From: Comamonadaceae bacterium
GTDB taxonomy: Bacteria; Pseudomonadota; Gammaproteobacteria; Burkholderiales; Burkholderiaceae_C
Direction: 5' to 3'
Assembly: GCA_027484105.1 (NCBI GenBank)
Contig: JAIXUG010000005.1
Coordinates: forward strand, 372,001 to 436,000
Length of the DNA: 64,000 bases
This document shows, piece after piece, positions 7,980 to 17,423 of this stretch (positions within the stretch are counted from its first letter, which is position 1; every line of letters begins with the position of its first letter). The translations under genes and the position numbers were made by a program. Under the pieces are notes generated by a model, which was not told the origin of the DNA, did no database searches, and worked only from the letters and a program-made list of their open reading frames with translations.

Positions 7980-8046
7980 GTCTAACGTGATGTGGACCGC
8001 AAAACCCGGTGAATACATCCGGGCAAAGTCGATGCATCGTTCAGAT
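7980..8046 (-). other. attC-like core site with exact GTTAGAC box (site A)
   Basis: On the minus strand, GTTAGAC exactly matches the integron R' consensus GTTRRRY. It ends a 67-bp imperfect palindrome whose other outer arm is TCTGAAC. Five-base spacers (GATGC / ATCAC) separate these from inner arms ATCGAC and GTCCAC; CCCGG and CCGGG then close a loop of about 9 nt. The left arm is a poor R'' box, so this could be an attC, a remnant attI-like site, or a secondary insertion point. Confidence 0.45.
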
Positions 8047-8122
8047 GAATGGGCTGCAAGCCGTTTGCGCCTTGGCTCGCAGATTCATGTTCTGTGATTC
8101 TGTGCAGGTATAAATTTGCCAT
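7982..8122 (-). CDS. possible 46-residue ORF truncated at the cassette boundary
   Basis: An ATG at 8122 is preceded by AGGAAGGAG about 11 nt upstream, a strong Shine-Dalgarno. It opens a 46-codon frame (MANLYLHRITEHESASQGAN...) that ends at a TAG lying inside the GTTAGAC core box. I recognise no family. It could be a genuine small protein, or the 5' stub of a gene whose remainder was replaced when the cassettes entered. The low complexity of the evidence keeps confidence low. Confidence 0.25.
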   Translation of the reverse strand: MANLYLHRITEHESASQGANGLQPIHLNDASTLPGCIHRVLRSTSR

Positions 8123-8178
8123 GAGACCCGGTGCTCCTTCCTTGCAGTCTCCCCGCTTGTTTGACCAAGTACGCGGGC

Positions 8179-8193
8179 GGATATTAAATATCC
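8179..8193. promoter_or_regulatory. 15-nt palindrome GGATATTAAATATCC in an AT-rich gap
   Basis: Seven-base arms (GGATATT / AATATCC) flank one central base. It lies 20 bp from the hisF terminator, upstream of the possible small ORF and the cassette genes as they are transcribed. Its position fits an operator for a promoter driving the insert. I cannot match it to a known regulator, and no clean -35/-10 pair is visible beside it. The rest of the 7960-8335 gap holds the attC-like site, this palindrome, the terminator and about 90 bp of hisF trailer. Confidence 0.3.
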
Positions 8194-8212
8194 ACTATAG
8201 ACTCAAAAAAAT

Positions 8213-8242
8213 AAAAAAAGACTTCTATTGAAGTCTTTTTTT
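8213..8242. terminator. strong bidirectional terminator downstream of hisF
   Basis: A perfect 13-bp stem (AAAAAAAGACTTC / GAAGTCTTTTTTT) with a TATT loop provides a T-run on both strands. It lies about 90 bp past the hisF stop in the direction of transcription. It should end the hisG-...-hisF transcript before the cassette-like genes and hisI-hisE. Confidence 0.85.
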
Positions 8243-8334
8243 ATTCACTGGCCACCTTGAGCTCAAGTGCAACTGAGGGCAGTACGCGCTGCCCGCTAGA
8301 TGCCTGGCTTTGGCCTGAGCGCTTGCTCAGCGCA

Positions 8335-9135
<801 letters not shown>

Positions 9136-9147
9136 GGGGGGCTCTTT

Positions 9148-10011
9148 TCAATTCAAAGGGTTTGTCACGGTCAGCTGCTGCCAGCCTTCCCAGCGCTCGC
9201 CCGCTGGCAAGGTGATGGGCTCATAAACCTGGGCGGCTTCGACGCAGAGCATGTGTCGCCAGCCGTCTTCGGGCATGTCGGCCAGGCTTTGGCACAGGGC
9301 TTGTGCGGGGTTCCAGACCACGGTGTTGGCCCAGCTGGCGCTTTGCTGGATGTAAAGGTGATCGTTCAGGCGCAGCGCTTGTGGGCTGGCCGCATACACG
9401 CGGTCAAACTCGGCGGCAAACTGCAGCGTGTCTGCGGCGCTGGCATGGGTGTTGGCCACGGCATCCCATTCGGCTTGGCCGCCCAGGCCTCGCAGCTGGG
9501 CGCGGGTCACGTCGGGCACGGCCAAATAGGTGTGCAACGCGCCCGAGAACACCAACGGATGGACGTCGGTGTTGTGCACCTTCAGGCTGATGCGCAGCGC
9601 GCCGGGGCGCAGGGTGATGTGCAGTTGCAGTGCAAAGGCCTGCGGCCACCAAACGCGGGTGCGGGCGTTGTCTTGCAGATGCAGGCACAGTTGGGCACTG
9701 TCATGGGTCAGCACGGGCGCATCGGCCTGCCAAGGCAGATTGCGGGCAAAGCCGTGTTTGGGCAGGCGCTCGGCCATCGGGCCGCGTTGGTTGAACTGCG
9801 GAAAGCACACCGGCACACCGCCGCGCATGGCAGCCTGCCCGTCCATGGTGCTTTGGGGGCTGAGGTACAGGCGCTCTTGGCCGCCCGACACCCAAGACAG
9901 CACCTGCGCGCCGTGCCGCATGACCCGCAGCGTGTCGCCCTGGGGCAAGGCCAGCTCAACAGCGGGCAGGCCCGCGAAGGTGGTCTCGCGGCCCGTGGCC
10001 TGCGCAGTCAT
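9148..10011 (-). CDS. D-hexose-6-phosphate mutarotase (YeaD-type aldose 1-epimerase family)
   Basis: A 287-residue galactose-mutarotase-fold protein of the hexose-6-phosphate mutarotase branch. It shows RHGAQVLSW, the conserved AMRGGVPVCFPQF followed by LPKHGFARNLPW with the catalytic-type His, and ALHTYLAVPDV with a second His. In the C-terminal half DHLYIQQ..WANTVVWNPAQ supplies conserved positions. It would interconvert alpha and beta anomers of a sugar 6-phosphate. The ATG at 10011 is chosen over an upstream TTG. Its place between hisA and hisF, with gaps of only 5 and 12 bp, is unusual for a his operon; no histidine-pathway role is evident. Confidence 0.87.
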   Translation of the reverse strand: MTAQATGRETTFAGLPAVELALPQGDTLRVMRHGAQVLSWVSGGQERLYLSPQSTMDGQAAMRGGVPVCFPQFNQRGPMAERLPKHGFARNLPWQADAPVLTHDSAQLCLHLQDNARTRVWWPQAFALQLHITLRPGALRISLKVHNTDVHPLVFSGALHTYLAVPDVTRAQLRGLGGQAEWDAVANTHASAADTLQFAAEFDRVYAASPQALRLNDHLYIQQSASWANTVVWNPAQALCQSLADMPEDGWRHMLCVEAAQVYEPITLPAGERWEGWQQLTVTNPLN

Positions 10012-10016
10012 GGGGT

Positions 10017-10757
10017 TCAACCGTTGAGTTCGTCGGCGCGTTGCTGCGCCAGCGCAAAGTCGAGGTCGCCGGAATACACCGCACGGCCACAGATCACGCC
10101 TTCGACGCCTTCACCCTCCACGGCGCACAGCTGCTCGATGTCGGCCATGTTGGACAGGCCGCCCGAGGCGATCACGGGAATGGTGAGGGCTTGGGCCAGC
10201 TTGACGGTGGCGTCGATGTTGATGCCGCTGAGCATGCCGTCGCGGCCAATGTCGGTGTAGATGATGGACTCGACGCCCCAGTCTTCGAACTTCTTGGCCA
10301 GGTCCACCACTTCGTGGCCTGTCAGCTTGCTCCAGCCGTCGGTGGCCACTTTGCCGTCTTTCGCGTCCAGGCCCACGATGATGTGGCCGCCAAACGCGGT
10401 GCAGGCGTCTTTCAAAAAGCCGGGGTTCTTGACGGCTGCGGTGCCGATGATGACGTAGCGCAGGCCGCTATCGATGTATTTTTCAATGGTGTCCAAGTCG
10501 CGGATGCCACCACCCAGCTGCACCGGGATGTCGTCGCCCACGGCCTTGAGGATGGACTTGATGGCGCCGAAGTTTTGAGGCTTGCCTGCAAACGCACCGT
10601 TCAGATCCACCAGGTGCAGACGGCGCGCGCCTTTTTCGAGCCAGGTGCGGGCCATGGCTGCGGGGTCTTCCCCAAAGGTCGTGGCTTGGTCCATATCGCC
10701 CTGTTTGAGGCGAACGCAGTGGCCGTCTTTGAGGTCAATGGCGGGGATCAGAATCAT
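10017..10757 (-). CDS. hisA: phosphoribosylformimino-5-aminoimidazole carboxamide ribotide isomerase HisA
   Basis: HisA performs the Amadori isomerisation of ProFAR to PRFAR. The 246-residue barrel begins [21 protein letters not shown], where the IDL Asp is catalytic, and contains [20 protein letters not shown] and [17 protein letters not shown]. The second half-barrel carries [14 protein letters not shown] and [14 protein letters not shown]. The ATG at 10757 is certain from family alignment; the open frame continues upstream without meaning. It lies 44 bp downstream of hisH. Confidence 0.97.
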   Translation of the reverse strand: MILIPAIDLKDGHCVRLKQGDMDQATTFGEDPAAMARTWLEKGARRLHLVDLNGAFAGKPQNFGAIKSILKAVGDDIPVQLGGGIRDLDTIEKYIDSGLRYVIIGTAAVKNPGFLKDACTAFGGHIIVGLDAKDGKVATDGWSKLTGHEVVDLAKKFEDWGVESIIYTDIGRDGMLSGINIDATVKLAQALTIPVIASGGLSNMADIEQLCAVEGEGVEGVICGRAVYSGDLDFALAQQRADELNG

Positions 10758-10801
10758 GGCGGATTGGATGCAGGTGGAACAAAAACGGCAGTGAAAACCA
10801 C

Positions 10802-11458
10802 TCAAGGCTGCCAGTGGAGGAAATTGCGGAACAAGGCCAGGCCCTGGGCCGCGCTTTTTTCGGGGTGAAACTGGGTGGCAAAAATATTGTCGCGGGCAAT
10901 GGCGCAGGCAAAGCGGCCACCGTAATCGGTTTCGGCCGCACTGTGCGCCGGGTTGGCCACTTGGGCATAAAAGCTGTGCACAAAATAATACCAGCTGCCA
11001 TCGGCAATGCCTTGCCACAGCGGGTGCGCGGGCGTGGCTTGCCAGACTTGGTTCCAGCCCATTTGCGGGACTTTGTAGCGGGTGCCATCGGGCTGGACTT
11101 GCCCTGCCAGCTCAAACTTGACCACGCGGCCAGGGATCAGGCCCAGACCTGGCGTGTCACCCTCGTCGCTGTGGTCCAGCAGCATCTGCATGCCCACACA
11201 CACGCCAAACAGGGGTTTGCTGCCAGCAGCTTCGAGCACGGCGTCCAGCAGGCCCGAGTCGCGCAGCTCGCGCATGCAGTCGGGCATGGCGCCCTGCCCT
11301 GGCAAGACCACGCGGTGCGCGTTGCGCACCACTTGCGGGTCAGACGTCACGGTGACCTCGGCATGGTCCACGCTGGAGGCCGCATGCATCACCGCCTGCG
11401 CCACACTGCGCAAGTTGCCCATGCCGTAATCGACGACGGCAACGCGGTTGACGCTCAT
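10802..11458 (-). CDS. hisH: imidazole glycerol phosphate synthase glutamine amidotransferase subunit HisH
   Basis: HisH supplies ammonia to HisF. The 218-residue class I amidotransferase begins [18 protein letters not shown]. It carries [12 protein letters not shown] for the oxyanion strand, the nucleophile elbow [16 protein letters not shown] (catalytic Cys), and the His-Glu pair in [27 protein letters not shown] motif is also present. It starts 2 bp after the hisB stop, in translational range. Confidence 0.97.
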   Translation of the reverse strand: MSVNRVAVVDYGMGNLRSVAQAVMHAASSVDHAEVTVTSDPQVVRNAHRVVLPGQGAMPDCMRELRDSGLLDAVLEAAGSKPLFGVCVGMQMLLDHSDEGDTPGLGLIPGRVVKFELAGQVQPDGTRYKVPQMGWNQVWQATPAHPLWQGIADGSWYYFVHSFYAQVANPAHSAAETDYGGRFACAIARDNIFATQFHPEKSAAQGLALFRNFLHWQP

Positions 11459-11460
11459 GC

Positions 11461-12051
11461 TCAGAGACTTCCCTTGGTCGAGGGGATCACACCTGCCGAG
11501 CGGGGGTCCAGCTCAAGCGCCGCACGCACAGCGCGGGCAAAGGCCTTGAAGATGGTTTCGCACTGGTGGTGCGCATTGACCCCCTTGAGGTTGTCGATGT
11601 GCAGGGTGCACAGGGCGTGGTTCACAAAGCCCTGGAAGAATTCGTACACCAGCTGCGTGTCGAGCGTGCCCAGCGAGCCGGAGGTGAAGTTCACATCCAT
11701 GTGCAGGCCGGGACGGCCTGAGAAGTCCACCACCACGCGGCTCAATGCTTCATCGAGCGGCACATAAGCATGGCCATAACGGCGGATGCCTTTTTTGTCG
11801 CCAATGGCTTGCGCAAAGGCCTGGCCCAAGGTGATGCCGATGTCTTCGACCGTGTGGTGGCCGTCGATGTGCAAGTCGCCTTCGCAAGCGATCTCCAGAT
11901 CGATCAAGCCGTGGCGCGCGATCTGGTCGAGCATGTGGTCCAGAAAACCGATGCCCGATGCCAGCTTGGCCTGGCCTGTGCCGTCCAGGTTGATGGCGAC
12001 GCGGATGTTCGTCTCGGCCGTCTTGCGGCTGACTGCAGCGGTGCGGTTCAT
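11461..12051 (-). CDS. hisB: imidazoleglycerol-phosphate dehydratase HisB
   Basis: This is a monofunctional dehydratase of 196 residues without the phosphatase domain fused in enterobacteria. The two manganese-binding histidine-rich motifs are intact: [14 protein letters not shown] with [14 protein letters not shown], then [30 protein letters not shown]. It overlaps the end of hisC by an ATGA junction. A separate histidinol phosphatase must be encoded elsewhere, as none is visible in this cluster. Confidence 0.97.
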   Translation of the reverse strand: MNRTAAVSRKTAETNIRVAINLDGTGQAKLASGIGFLDHMLDQIARHGLIDLEIACEGDLHIDGHHTVEDIGITLGQAFAQAIGDKKGIRRYGHAYVPLDEALSRVVVDFSGRPGLHMDVNFTSGSLGTLDTQLVYEFFQGFVNHALCTLHIDNLKGVNAHHQCETIFKAFARAVRAALELDPRSAGVIPSTKGSL

Positions 12052-13133
12052 AAGGAGGCTTTCAGAGCGGCAAGGAGTTGGTCGTTTTCTGCGGCGGTGC
12101 CCACCGTCAGGCGCAGGCAGTTGGCCAGCAATGGGTGCATTTTAGAAATGTTCTTGATCAGCACGCCGTGCGCCTTCAGACCGTCAAAGGTTTTGGCGGC
12201 ATCGGGCACGCGGGCCAGGATCATGTTGGCTTCGCTGGGGAAAGGCTGCACGCCGGGCAAAGTCGAAAGTGCTTGCATCAAACGGGCACGCTCTTGGCGC
12301 AGGTCTTGGGCCTGGGCGGCAAACACCTCGGCATGCTCCAGCGCGAACAGGGCGCACTCGGTGTTGAGCACGCTGATGTTGTAGGGCGGGCGCACCTTGT
12401 CCACCTCGGCCACCAAAGCCTTGGGGCCGATCATGTAGCCCAGACGCACACCCGCCAAACCAAACTTGGACAGCGTGCGCATGAGCAAGACATGCGAGTG
12501 GCGCGTGATGCGGCCTGCGTAGCTGCGGCTGGCAAAGGGCTGGTAGGCCTCGTCCATGACCACCAAGCCGCCTTGCGCGCCCTGGGCCAGCACGATCTTT
12601 TCGATCGTGTCGTCGTTCCACAAGTTGCCGGTGGGGTTGTTGGGGTAAGCCAGGTACACGATGGACGGCTTGTGCTCGGCAATGGCGGCCAGCATGGCGG
12701 CTTCGTCCAACTCGAAGTCGGCCGTGAGCGGCACACCATGAAAACCCAAACCTTGCAGCTGGGCGCTCATGGCGTACATGACAAAGCCGGGCAATGGCGA
12801 CAGGATGGAAGCGCCGGGCACATCGCAGGCCATGGCCAGCAAAGAGATCAATTCGTCCGAGCCGTTGCCCAGCATGATGTCGAAGCCTTCGGGCATGTTT
12901 GCGTAACTGGCCAGCGCATGGCGCAGCTCGTTCACACGCTCGCCGGGGTAGCGGTTGAGCGCCAGCGCGCCCAGGCGCTCGCCCAAAGCCTTTTGCAAAT
13001 TAGCGGGCAGGCGGTGCGGATTCTCCATCGCGTCGAGCTTGACCATGCCCGCCGAATCCTGGATGGCGTAGGCGTGCATGGACTGCACGTCCTGGCGGAT
13101 GCGTTGCATGAGTTGAGGGCTGACGTTGCTCAT
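12048..13133 (-). CDS. hisC: histidinol-phosphate aminotransferase HisC
   Basis: A PLP-dependent fold-type I aminotransferase of 361 residues. It shows [12 protein letters not shown] at the N-terminus, [12 protein letters not shown] for cofactor binding, [22 protein letters not shown], and the Schiff-base lysine in [19 protein letters not shown]. The C-terminal arginine lies in [13 protein letters not shown]. The ATG at 13133 overlaps the hisD stop by 4 bp; the frame stays open upstream only because it shadows hisD. Confidence 0.96.
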   Translation of the reverse strand: MSNVSPQLMQRIRQDVQSMHAYAIQDSAGMVKLDAMENPHRLPANLQKALGERLGALALNRYPGERVNELRHALASYANMPEGFDIMLGNGSDELISLLAMACDVPGASILSPLPGFVMYAMSAQLQGLGFHGVPLTADFELDEAAMLAAIAEHKPSIVYLAYPNNPTGNLWNDDTIEKIVLAQGAQGGLVVMDEAYQPFASRSYAGRITRHSHVLLMRTLSKFGLAGVRLGYMIGPKALVAEVDKVRPPYNISVLNTECALFALEHAEVFAAQAQDLRQERARLMQALSTLPGVQPFPSEANMILARVPDAAKTFDGLKAHGVLIKNISKMHPLLANCLRLTVGTAAENDQLLAALKASL

Positions 13134-14473
13134 TTCGGGTCTCGCATCGGGGGCACAGGGTTCAAACGGAGTTCGGCAGCGCGGGCGTGGGCTTGCAGGC
13201 CTTCGCCATAAGCCAGCTCGGCAGCAATGCGCCCCAATGTCTGGGCACCGGCTTCGCTCACCTCGATCAGGCTGCTGCGTTTTTGGAAGTCGTACACGCC
13301 CAAAGGCGACGAGAAGCGCGCTGTGCCGCTGGTGGGCAGCACGTGGTTGGGGCCTGCGCAATAGTCGCCCAGCGATTCGCTGGTGAACGCGCCCATGAAG
13401 ATGGCGCCGGCATGGCGCAGCAGCGGCTCCCAGCGCTGCGGGTCGCGGCTGGAGACCTCCAGGTGCTCGGGCGCAATGCGGTTGCTGATGGCGCAGGCTT
13501 CTTCCATGTTGCGCGTCAGGATCAAAGCGCCCCGGTCGTTCAAAGACTTGGCGATGATCTCGCGGCGCGGCATCTCGGGCAGCAGGCGGTCGATGGCGGC
13601 TTGCACTTGGGCAATGTAGGCCGCATCGGGGCACAGCAAAATGCTTTGCGCCAGCTCGTCGTGTTCGGCCTGTGAAAAAAGGTCCATCGCCACCCATTCG
13701 GCGGGCGTGGTGCCATCGGCCAGCACCAAAATTTCAGAGGGGCCCGCGATCATGTCGATGCCCACGGTGCCAAACACGCGCTTTTTGGCGCTGGCCACAT
13801 AGGCGTTGCCGGGGCCGGTGATCTTGTCCACCTTGGGGACGGTGGCGGTGCCATAGGCCAGCGCCGCCACGGCTTGCGCGCCGCCCACGGTGAAGGCGCG
13901 GCTGACACCCGCCACACAGGCGGCGGCCAGCACCAGCGGGTTGCGCACGCCTTGCGGAGTGGGCACCACCATGATGATGTCTTGCACGCCCGCCACATGG
14001 GCCGGAATCGCGTTCATCAACACCGATGAGGGGTAGGCGGCTTTGCCACCGGGCACGTAAATGCCCACGCGGTCGAGCGGCGTAACTTTTTGGCCGAGCA
14101 AGGTGCCGTCTTCGTCGCGGTAAGACCAGCTTTCTCCAGAGGCTTTCTTTTGTGCCTCGTGGTACTGGCGCACACGGGCGGCGGCGGCTTGCAGGGCTTC
14201 GCGTTGCACGGCAGGCAAACTGTCCAAAGCGGCTTGCAGCTGGCCTTGGGTGATCTCCAGCGCCTTCATGTCGGCGGCTTGCAGGCCGTCAAAACGCTGG
14301 GTGTATTCGAGCACCGCCGCGTCACCGCGTTTTTGCACATCGGCCAGTATGTCGGCCACACGCTGCTCAATGGCAGCGTCGGTGTCGGCAGACCAATGCA
14401 GGCGGGCCGCAAAGGCCGCTTCAAAACCGGCGTCGGCCGTGTTCAATTGCAAGGGTTTGGCCTCGAGTCCCAT
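13130..14473 (-). CDS. hisD: histidinol dehydrogenase HisD
   Basis: The zinc enzyme catalyses the last two oxidation steps to histidine. The 447-residue product includes [18 protein letters not shown], the family signature around [15 protein letters not shown], and [17 protein letters not shown] with the zinc and catalytic His/Glu residues. The C-terminal [20 protein letters not shown] segment is also typical. It begins 5 bp after hisG and overlaps hisC by 4 bp. Confidence 0.97.
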   Translation of the reverse strand: MGLEAKPLQLNTADAGFEAAFAARLHWSADTDAAIEQRVADILADVQKRGDAAVLEYTQRFDGLQAADMKALEITQGQLQAALDSLPAVQREALQAAAARVRQYHEAQKKASGESWSYRDEDGTLLGQKVTPLDRVGIYVPGGKAAYPSSVLMNAIPAHVAGVQDIIMVVPTPQGVRNPLVLAAACVAGVSRAFTVGGAQAVAALAYGTATVPKVDKITGPGNAYVASAKKRVFGTVGIDMIAGPSEILVLADGTTPAEWVAMDLFSQAEHDELAQSILLCPDAAYIAQVQAAIDRLLPEMPRREIIAKSLNDRGALILTRNMEEACAISNRIAPEHLEVSSRDPQRWEPLLRHAGAIFMGAFTSESLGDYCAGPNHVLPTSGTARFSSPLGVYDFQKRSSLIEVSEAGAQTLGRIAAELAYGEGLQAHARAAELRLNPVPPMRDPK

Positions 14474-14478
14474 GGGGT

Positions 14479-15120
14479 TCAGTCTTTCTTCACCGCACCG
14501 GCAAAGGCGTCGATGATGGCGCGGATCGGCGCTTGTTTCAGTTTGAGCGCGGCCTGGTTAACCACCAGACGCGAGCTGATGTTCATGATGCGTTCGACCT
14601 CGACCAGGTGGTTGGCCTTGAGCGTGTTGCCGGTGGACACCAAGTCGACGATGGCATCGGCCAAGCCCGTGAGCGGGGCCAGTTCCATGCTGCCGTAGAG
14701 CTTGATCATGTCCACGTGCACGCCCTTGGTGGCAAAGAAGTCGCGTGCAATGGTCGTGTATTTGGTGGCCACCTTCAGGCGCGAGCCGGTGCGAACGGCA
14801 CTGGCGTAGTCGTAGTCGGCGCGCACGGCCACACTCATGCGGCATTTGGCGATGTTCAGGTCCAGCGGCTGGTACAAGCCCTGACCGCCGTGCTCGATCA
14901 AAGTGTCCAGGCCCGTCACGCCCAGGTCTGCGCCGCCATATTCCACATAGGTGGGCACGTCGCTGGCACGCACCAGCACCACGCGCACGTTGGCCTGGTT
15001 GGTGGGCAAGATCAGCTTGCGGGATTTCTCGGGGTCTTCCAGCACCTCGATGCCAGCGGCCTGCAGCAGGGGCAGGGTTTCGTCAAAGATGCGTCCTTTG
15101 GACAGGGCCAGCGTGATCAT
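14479..15120 (-). CDS. hisG: ATP phosphoribosyltransferase HisG, short form
   Basis: HisG condenses ATP with PRPP, the committed step. The product is 213 residues, the short catalytic form that lacks the C-terminal ACT-like regulatory domain. It starts [19 protein letters not shown], has [15 protein letters not shown] and the PRPP-binding-type stretch [19 protein letters not shown]. Short HisG normally needs the HisZ regulatory subunit for activity; no hisZ is in this window. It overlaps murA by an ATGA junction, so his expression is tied to murA. Confidence 0.96.
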   Translation of the reverse strand: MITLALSKGRIFDETLPLLQAAGIEVLEDPEKSRKLILPTNQANVRVVLVRASDVPTYVEYGGADLGVTGLDTLIEHGGQGLYQPLDLNIAKCRMSVAVRADYDYASAVRTGSRLKVATKYTTIARDFFATKGVHVDMIKLYGSMELAPLTGLADAIVDLVSTGNTLKANHLVEVERIMNISSRLVVNQAALKLKQAPIRAIIDAFAGAVKKD

Positions 15121-16382
15121 TTCACCCTTTCGATGTCGGCACCGAGTGCGCGCAATTTGGCTTCCATGCGGTCGTAGCCCCGGTCCAGGTGGTAGATGCG
15201 CTCGACGGTGGTTTCGCCATCGGCCACCAAACCGGCGATCACCAGGCTGGCCGAAGCGCGCAAGTCGGTGGCCATGACGGTGGCGCCCGAGAGTTGGGAC
15301 ACGCCTTCGACCACCGAGACCTTGCCGTCGATCTGGATGTGCGCGCCCAAGCGCACCAGCTCGTTGACGTGCATGAAGCGGTTTTCAAAAATCGTTTCGG
15401 TCACTTTGCTCGCGCCTTGCGCGATGCAGTTGAGCGCCATGAACTGCGCTTGCATGTCGGTCGGAAAGCCCGGGTATTCGGTGGTGCGAAAGCTCTGCGC
15501 CTTCAGGCGGCCTTCGGAGGCGATGCGGATGAAGCCTTCACCGGCTTCGATGGTGGCACCGGCTTCTCGCAGTTTGTCGATGACGGCATCCAGGTGGTCG
15601 GCACGGCCATGGCGCAGCACCACATCACCGCCCGTGGCCGCAACAGCACACAAGAAGGTGCCCGCCTCGATGCGGTCGGCCACCACTTGGTGCTCAGCGC
15701 CATGCAGGCGTTCCACACCCTGAATTCGGATGCGGCGTGTGCCGTGGCCTTCGATCTTGGCGCCCATTTGGATCAGCATCTCGGCCAGATCGCCGATTTC
15801 GGGCTCTTGCGCGGCGTTTTCCAGCACCGTCTCGCCTTCGGCCAAAGCTGCGGCCATCATGAAGTTCTCGGTGCCCGTCACGGTGACCATGTCGGTGGTG
15901 ATGTGCGCACCTTTGAGGCGCGTGCGGCCCTCGGGCAGGCAGGCCAGCATGTAGCCGTGTTCCACCGTGATGATGGCCCCCATGGCCTGCAAGCCTTTGA
16001 TGTGCTGGTCCACCGGGCGCGAGCCAATGGCGCAGCCACCGGGCAAGGACACCTTGGCACGGCCAAAGCGGGCCAGCAAGGGGCCCAGTGCCAGCACCGA
16101 GGCGCGCATGGTTTTGACCAGCTCGTAAGGCGCTTCAGGGTTGTTCAAGCCCCCGGCATTGAGGGTGACGCGGCCGTCGTCGTGGTGTTCGGCCGTCACG
16201 CCCATGTTGCGGATCAGCTTGAGCATGGTCGAGACGTCTTGCAGACGCGGCACATTGCGCAAGGTGATGGGCTCGGGCGTCAGCAGCGCGGCGCACAGTT
16301 CGGGCAGGGCCGCGTTTTTGGCACCCGCCACATCGAGCGTGCCTTGCAGGCGCTTGCCGCCGCGAATGATCAGTTTGTCCAT
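15117..16382 (-). CDS. murA: UDP-N-acetylglucosamine 1-carboxyvinyltransferase MurA
   Basis: MurA makes the first committed peptidoglycan precursor, in the cytoplasm. The 421-residue product has the two inverse alpha/beta domains, [16 protein letters not shown] near the start, and the flexible catalytic loop [13 protein letters not shown]. Cys117 in that loop is the fosfomycin-sensitive cysteine. C-terminal landmarks are [15 protein letters not shown] and [16 protein letters not shown]. It sits between bolA and hisG. Confidence 0.97.
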   Translation of the reverse strand: MDKLIIRGGKRLQGTLDVAGAKNAALPELCAALLTPEPITLRNVPRLQDVSTMLKLIRNMGVTAEHHDDGRVTLNAGGLNNPEAPYELVKTMRASVLALGPLLARFGRAKVSLPGGCAIGSRPVDQHIKGLQAMGAIITVEHGYMLACLPEGRTRLKGAHITTDMVTVTGTENFMMAAALAEGETVLENAAQEPEIGDLAEMLIQMGAKIEGHGTRRIRIQGVERLHGAEHQVVADRIEAGTFLCAVAATGGDVVLRHGRADHLDAVIDKLREAGATIEAGEGFIRIASEGRLKAQSFRTTEYPGFPTDMQAQFMALNCIAQGASKVTETIFENRFMHVNELVRLGAHIQIDGKVSVVEGVSQLSGATVMATDLRASASLVIAGLVADGETTVERIYHLDRGYDRMEAKLRALGADIERVK

Positions 16383-16417
16383 GGGTCAGTGGTGTCTAGC
16401 GTTGTCGCCAAAGGCGT

Positions 16418-16660
16418 TCAATTGTTTTGTGCGGCCCATTCGGCGGGCGTGTAGGTTTTCATCGACAGGGCATGCACCTCGTCGGTGTGCATTTTCTGGC
16501 CCAGCGTGGCGTACACCCGCTGGTGGCGTGCAATGGGGCGCAAGCCGGCAAAGGCTTCGGACACCACCACGGCGCTCCAGTGGCGGCCATCGCCGTCCAC
16601 AGTCAGGTGGGTGCAGTCGAGGCCTGCGGCAATGATGGCTTGAAGTTGCTGTGCGTTCAT
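16418..16660 (-). CDS. BolA/IbaG-family protein
   Basis: An 80-residue BolA-fold protein of the IbaG/YrbA branch, thought to act with monothiol glutaredoxins in iron-sulfur handling. It shows the helical-turn pattern HWSAVVVSEAFAGLRPIARHQRVYATLG and a MHTDEVHALSMKTYTP ending. Its position just before murA and after transporter genes is a conserved arrangement in beta- and gammaproteobacteria. It lies 7 bp after the ABC permease gene. Confidence 0.9.
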   Translation of the reverse strand: MNAQQLQAIIAAGLDCTHLTVDGDGRHWSAVVVSEAFAGLRPIARHQRVYATLGQKMHTDEVHALSMKTYTPAEWAAQNN

Positions 16661-16667
16661 GGGGGTT

Positions 16668-17423
16668 TCAGCTCCGGATTTTGTAGCCAGTGCGCAAAAG
16701 GTAAAGGGTCAGACCGCTGACCATCGCCAAGGCGGTGCCCACCACAGCCAGACTGATCCAGGGGGAGACATCGCTTTGGCCAAAAAAGCCGTAACGGAAG
16801 CCATCGATCATGTAGAAAAACGGGTTCAGGTGGCTGAGCTTTTGCCAAAACGGCGGCAGCGAATGGATGGAATAGAACACGCCCGACAAAAACGTCATGG
16901 GCATGATGATGAAGTTCTGGAAGGCGGCCATTTGGTCAAACTTTTCGGCCCACAGCCCAGCGATCACGCCCAGTGCCCCCATCATGGCGGCGCCCATGAT
17001 GGCGAACACCACAATCCACAGCGGATGAACAAAGCGGATGTCCACCATCCAGCCGGTGATGACAAACACGCCCAGACCCACCGCCAAACCCCGCACCACC
17101 GAGGAGCCCACATAGGCCACAAACCAGCTGCGGTGCGACAGGGGCGTGAGCAACAAAAACACAATATTGCCCATGATCTTGCTTTGCACCAGGCTCGACG
17201 AGCTGTTGGCAAAAGCGTTTTGCAAGACACCCATCATGATGAGGCCCGGCAACAAAAACGCGGTGTAGCTCACCTGGTCATAGACCTTGACATGGTCTTC
17301 GAGCACATGGCCAAAAATCAGCATGTACAGCACCGACGTCAGCACGGGCGCAGCCACCGTCTGGAAAGCCACTTTCCAGAAGCGCAACACTTCTTTGTAG
17401 AGCAGCGTTTGCCAACCGGTCAT
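16668..17423 (-). CDS. ABC-2 type transporter permease (YadH-like)
   Basis: A 251-residue integral membrane protein with six predicted spans and the ABC-2 family signature in the last third (FIIMPMTFLSGVFYSIHSLPPFWQKLSHLNP, FFYMIDGFRYGFFGQSDV). The upstream part has LPGLIMMGVLQNAF. The ATG at 17423 gives the normal family length. It overlaps the stop of the ATPase gene by 4 bp, making a two-gene half-transporter set. The exported substrate is unknown. Its position between the Mla genes and bolA-murA fits an envelope role. Confidence 0.9.
   Translation of the reverse strand: MTGWQTLLYKEVLRFWKVAFQTVAAPVLTSVLYMLIFGHVLEDHVKVYDQVSYTAFLLPGLIMMGVLQNAFANSSSSLVQSKIMGNIVFLLLTPLSHRSWFVAYVGSSVVRGLAVGLGVFVITGWMVDIRFVHPLWIVVFAIMGAAMMGALGVIAGLWAEKFDQMAAFQNFIIMPMTFLSGVFYSIHSLPPFWQKLSHLNPFFYMIDGFRYGFFGQSDVSPWISLAVVGTALAMVSGLTLYLLRTGYKIRS

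Noticed and set aside
8049-8231. 60-codon plus-strand ORF in the hisF-cassette gap
   Set aside because: No ribosome site or family, it runs into the terminator hairpin, and the opposite strand has the better small ORF.
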